Assembly: GCA_023129655.1 (NCBI GenBank)
Contig: JAGMBN010000060.1
Location: forward strand, 1-7,430
DNA from: a bacterium
Lineage (GTDB): Bacteria > JAHJDO01
Length of the DNA stretch: 7,430 bases
Direction of reading: 5' to 3'
The notes beneath the pieces are model-generated. The model searched no databases, was not told the DNA's origin, and saw only the letters and a program-made list of their open reading frames with translations. Shown one piece after another: positions 5,554-7,430 of the stretch. The translations under genes were made by a program, and so were the position numbers. Positions within the stretch are counted from its first letter, which is position 1. Each line of letters opens with the position of its first letter.

Positions 5554-6470
5554 TGTCTTATGTTTTTGGACCTGTCCCATCAAGAAGATTGGGATTTTCT
5601 CTTGGAGTGGATCTAGTTCCTTTCAAAGTATGCAGTCTTGACTGTATCTATTGCCAGCTTGGAAAAACAACGCGCAAGACAGTTGCAAGAAAGGAATACG
5701 TGTCTTCTGCAAAGATATTGTCTGAATTAGAAAAAGTATTAACCGGTTCAAAAACCATTGATTATATCACATTATCCGGCAGTGGAGAGCCTACACTCAA
5801 CTCAAAGACGGGCGAAATTATAAAAAAAATAAAAGAGATGACAACTATCCCTGTAGCAGTTCTTACTAACGCTACACTACTCACTGACGATGCATTAAAA
5901 AAAGATCTGTTGTCTGCGGATTTGGTGGTGCCTTCCCTTGATGGAGCTACACAAGATGCGTTTGAAAAAATAAATAGGCCATGCGCATCTTTAAAAATAG
6001 AAGAAATAATCAAAGAAATAATTGACTTTAAGAAAATATATAAAGGTAAAATGTGGCTTGAGATAATGCTTGTTAAGGACATAAATGAGAGTGAGGATGA
6101 ATTAAATGCTTTAAAGTCCGCAGTAGAGCAGATTAAGCCTGATAAAATTCAGTTAAATACTCCTGTTCGTCCACCATGCGAGCTATGGGTAGAAACATTA
6201 AGCGCTTCAAAACTTATCAGGATAAAGAAATTTTTTGGAAATAAGTGTGAAATTATTGCTAAGTTTAACAGAAAGGGACATAAGGCATATCTTAAGAATG
6301 TAGAAGATGAAATTCTTACTTTGATCAATCGTCGTCCTGTAACGTCCAAGGATATATCGTCTTCCTTGGGTTTGCACATTAATGAGGTTATAAAATATGT
6401 AGGGGATTTGGAGAAGCAGAAAAAAATAAGCTCAAAAATCTATCAAGGGAAGAGATATTTTCAAAAATGA
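5553..6470 (+). CDS. Radical SAM protein (COG0731 type) with C-terminal winged-helix-like segment
   Basis: This 305-residue protein opens with GPVPSRRLGFSLGVDLVP (6-23), the hallmark of bacterial COG0731 radical SAM proteins, distant relatives of the wybutosine enzyme TYW1. The [4Fe-4S] ligands are C27, C31 and C34 (CSLDCIYC), and GSGEP at 76-80 is the SAM-contact motif. A conserved-looking RPPCELWVE (206-214) may form part of the substrate site. Residues about 250-305 (DEILTLINRRPVTSKDISSSLG onward, KRYFQK at the end) look like a small winged-helix domain, which could bind nucleic acid or a protein. The reaction is unknown for this subfamily. The start codon shares one base with the upstream stop, and its own TGA overlaps the next ATG, so all three genes are likely translated together. 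Confidence 0.87.
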   Translation: MSYVFGPVPSRRLGFSLGVDLVPFKVCSLDCIYCQLGKTTRKTVARKEYVSSAKILSELEKVLTGSKTIDYITLSGSGEPTLNSKTGEIIKKIKEMTTIPVAVLTNATLLTDDALKKDLLSADLVVPSLDGATQDAFEKINRPCASLKIEEIIKEIIDFKKIYKGKMWLEIMLVKDINESEDELNALKSAVEQIKPDKIQLNTPVRPPCELWVETLSASKLIRIKKFFGNKCEIIAKFNRKGHKAYLKNVEDEILTLINRRPVTSKDISSSLGLHINEVIKYVGDLEKQKKISSKIYQGKRYFQK

Positions 6471-7183
6471 AGCTGGTAATAAAAGGATTTATTCAAACTT
6501 CGCTTCTTGACTGGGATGGGAAAATCGTCTCTACGCTTTACACGCCGCACTGCAATTTTCGATGCCCTTACTGTCAAAATGCAGGGCTTATTATCAATCC
6601 CCAAAAGTTAGAAACCATTCCTTTTAGAGTGATTAAGGATTATTTGCGCAGAAACAATAAATGGATTGATGGAATATGTTTAACAGGCGGCGAACCGTGT
6701 ATGTATAAAGAGTTGCCGGAATTTATTCAAAAGATCCGAGAACTTGATATAATGGTGAAACTTGACACTAATGGTGGATTTCCCGATATGCTCGCGGAGG
6801 TAATTAATAAGAAACTGGTTAATTACATAGCTATGGACGTAAAAGCGCCTCTGGATTTCCTGTCATATTCCAAATCTACGGACATCAAAAATCCATTGAT
6901 TCTTGAAAAAGTTGAGGATAGTATTAGATTAATAATGGAGTCTGATATTGATTATGAGTTCAGAACTACTGTAGTGCCGACTTTACATGAAGAAGAGGAT
7001 ATATTGAGAATAGCTGAATTTATCAAAGGAGCAAAAAAATACGCTATGCAGAATTTTTCATCTCAAGGTGAAATACTAGACCCAAAATTTAAGAAAGTTA
7101 AACCTTATCCAATAGAAAAGCTGAATAAAATTCAGAAACTGGTTTCCTCTTATGTGGGGGAATGTGTGGTGAGAGGTGGATAA
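6467..7183 (+). CDS. NrdG2-like radical SAM activating protein (anaerobic RNR activase family)
   Basis: This 238-residue protein begins with KGFIQTSLLDWDGKI, typical of the anaerobic ribonucleotide reductase activating protein subfamily often called NrdG2. The cluster motif is CNFRCPYC (C29, C33, C36) and the SAM motif is TGGEP (73-77); MDVKAP at about 123-128 and MQNFSSQG near 203-210 also match that group. Such enzymes make a glycyl radical in a partner protein by cleaving SAM. No auxiliary ferredoxin-like cluster insert is seen, unlike pyruvate formate-lyase-type activases of other enzymes. No nrdD or other glycyl radical enzyme is in the window, so the target may be elsewhere or may not be ribonucleotide reductase. 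ATG overlaps the preceding TGA in ATGA, implying translational coupling. Confidence 0.85.
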   Translation: MKLVIKGFIQTSLLDWDGKIVSTLYTPHCNFRCPYCQNAGLIINPQKLETIPFRVIKDYLRRNNKWIDGICLTGGEPCMYKELPEFIQKIRELDIMVKLDTNGGFPDMLAEVINKKLVNYIAMDVKAPLDFLSYSKSTDIKNPLILEKVEDSIRLIMESDIDYEFRTTVVPTLHEEEDILRIAEFIKGAKKYAMQNFSSQGEILDPKFKKVKPYPIEKLNKIQKLVSSYVGECVVRGG

Positions 7184-7217
7184 ATCAATTAACTGTAAAA
7201 ACAAAAGGAGAAGGACA

Positions 7218-7430
7218 ATGGCAAAATTACCGGAAGCAGTAAAGGAGGCAATTGATAAACAGGATGTTTTTCCAATTGCTACGTGCAGTTCTGAAGGAGT
7301 TTCAAATGTTGCTTATGTTGCATATCTAAAAGCAATAGATGATGAGACTATATTGATAGCAGACAATTACTTTGACAAAACGCGCAGTAATATTTTGAGC
7401 AATCCAAAGATGGCTTTTGTCGTTAGAGAT
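7218..7430 (+). CDS. Pyridoxamine 5'-phosphate oxidase-like FMN-binding split-barrel protein (3' partial)
   Basis: Seventy-one residues are visible before the window ends in open frame. The sequence starts MAKLPEAVKEAI and continues with FPIATCSSEGVSNVAYV, then TILIADNYFDKTRSNIL and NPKMAFVVRD: the order and pattern of the small flavin-binding split-barrel proteins annotated as PNPOx-like. In this family the TRxNI and surrounding residues contact the FMN phosphate. Members of this size class in anaerobes are usually of unknown reaction and are not true pyridoxine biosynthesis enzymes. AAGGAG at 7205-7210 lies 7 bases before the ATG. It follows the NrdG2-like gene by 34 bases with no terminator visible, so it may belong to the same transcript. 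Confidence 0.85.
   Translation, partial: MAKLPEAVKEAIDKQDVFPIATCSSEGVSNVAYVAYLKAIDDETILIADNYFDKTRSNILSNPKMAFVVRD

Noticed and set aside
5553..6470. True wybutosine synthase TYW1
   Set aside because: The N-terminus GPVPSRRLG and the C-terminal winged-helix-like segment belong to the bacterial COG0731 branch; the flavodoxin domain and archaeal TYW1 features are absent.
7218..7430. Pyridoxine biosynthesis PdxH
   Set aside because: The visible sequence matches the short FMN split-barrel proteins of anaerobes rather than the longer PdxH N-terminus, so only the fold is assigned.

Overview
All genes in this window lie on the + strand, with gaps of 0-80 bases and strong purine-rich ribosome binding sites. 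The DNA looks AT-rich by eye (no GC value was computed). The gene content points to a strictly anaerobic or low-potential bacterium: a two-cluster ferredoxin, a RACo-type corrinoid-protein activator, two radical SAM enzymes and several thiol-redox proteins. An exported TlpA/ResA-like protein with a Sec-type signal peptide and frequent Shine-Dalgarno sites favour a bacterium over an archaeon. I cannot name the phylum; uncultured anaerobic lineages, Desulfobacterota-like groups or Firmicutes would all fit.

Bases 1-2586 hold the end of an unusual thioredoxin-like protein with a CC-x6-C arrangement in place of CxxC, a possible 22-codon small ORF, a 2[4Fe-4S] ferredoxin with a helical tail, and a 610-residue ASKHA ATPase with an N-terminal plant-type [2Fe-2S] domain. 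The last is of the RACo family, which reductively reactivates Co(II) corrinoid proteins with ATP. The ferredoxin is a natural candidate electron donor. No corrinoid protein or methyltransferase is encoded here. A 50-base two-tier palindrome (2591-2640) fills most of the one sizeable gap; it looks like a dispersed palindromic element rather than a terminator.

Bases 2667-4443 form a thiol-reductant relay: cytoplasmic thioredoxin (trxA), a small FmdB-type zinc ribbon, a six-helix CcdA membrane protein and an exported TlpA/ResA-like thioredoxin. Electrons would pass from TrxA through the CcdA cysteine pair to the extracytoplasmic protein.

Bases 4450-7183 are three overlapping, probably translationally coupled genes: a TsaA/TrmO-like domain fused to a class I SAM methyltransferase, a COG0731-type radical SAM protein with a C-terminal winged-helix-like segment, and an NrdG2-like radical SAM activating enzyme. 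This SAM-chemistry cassette is the least explained part of the window. The window ends inside a pyridoxamine 5'-phosphate oxidase-like FMN-binding split-barrel gene. The whole stretch could be one or two transcripts serving low-potential redox and SAM-dependent chemistry, but the sequence alone does not prove a shared pathway. I saw no tRNA, rRNA, CRISPR array, insertion sequence or phage gene.
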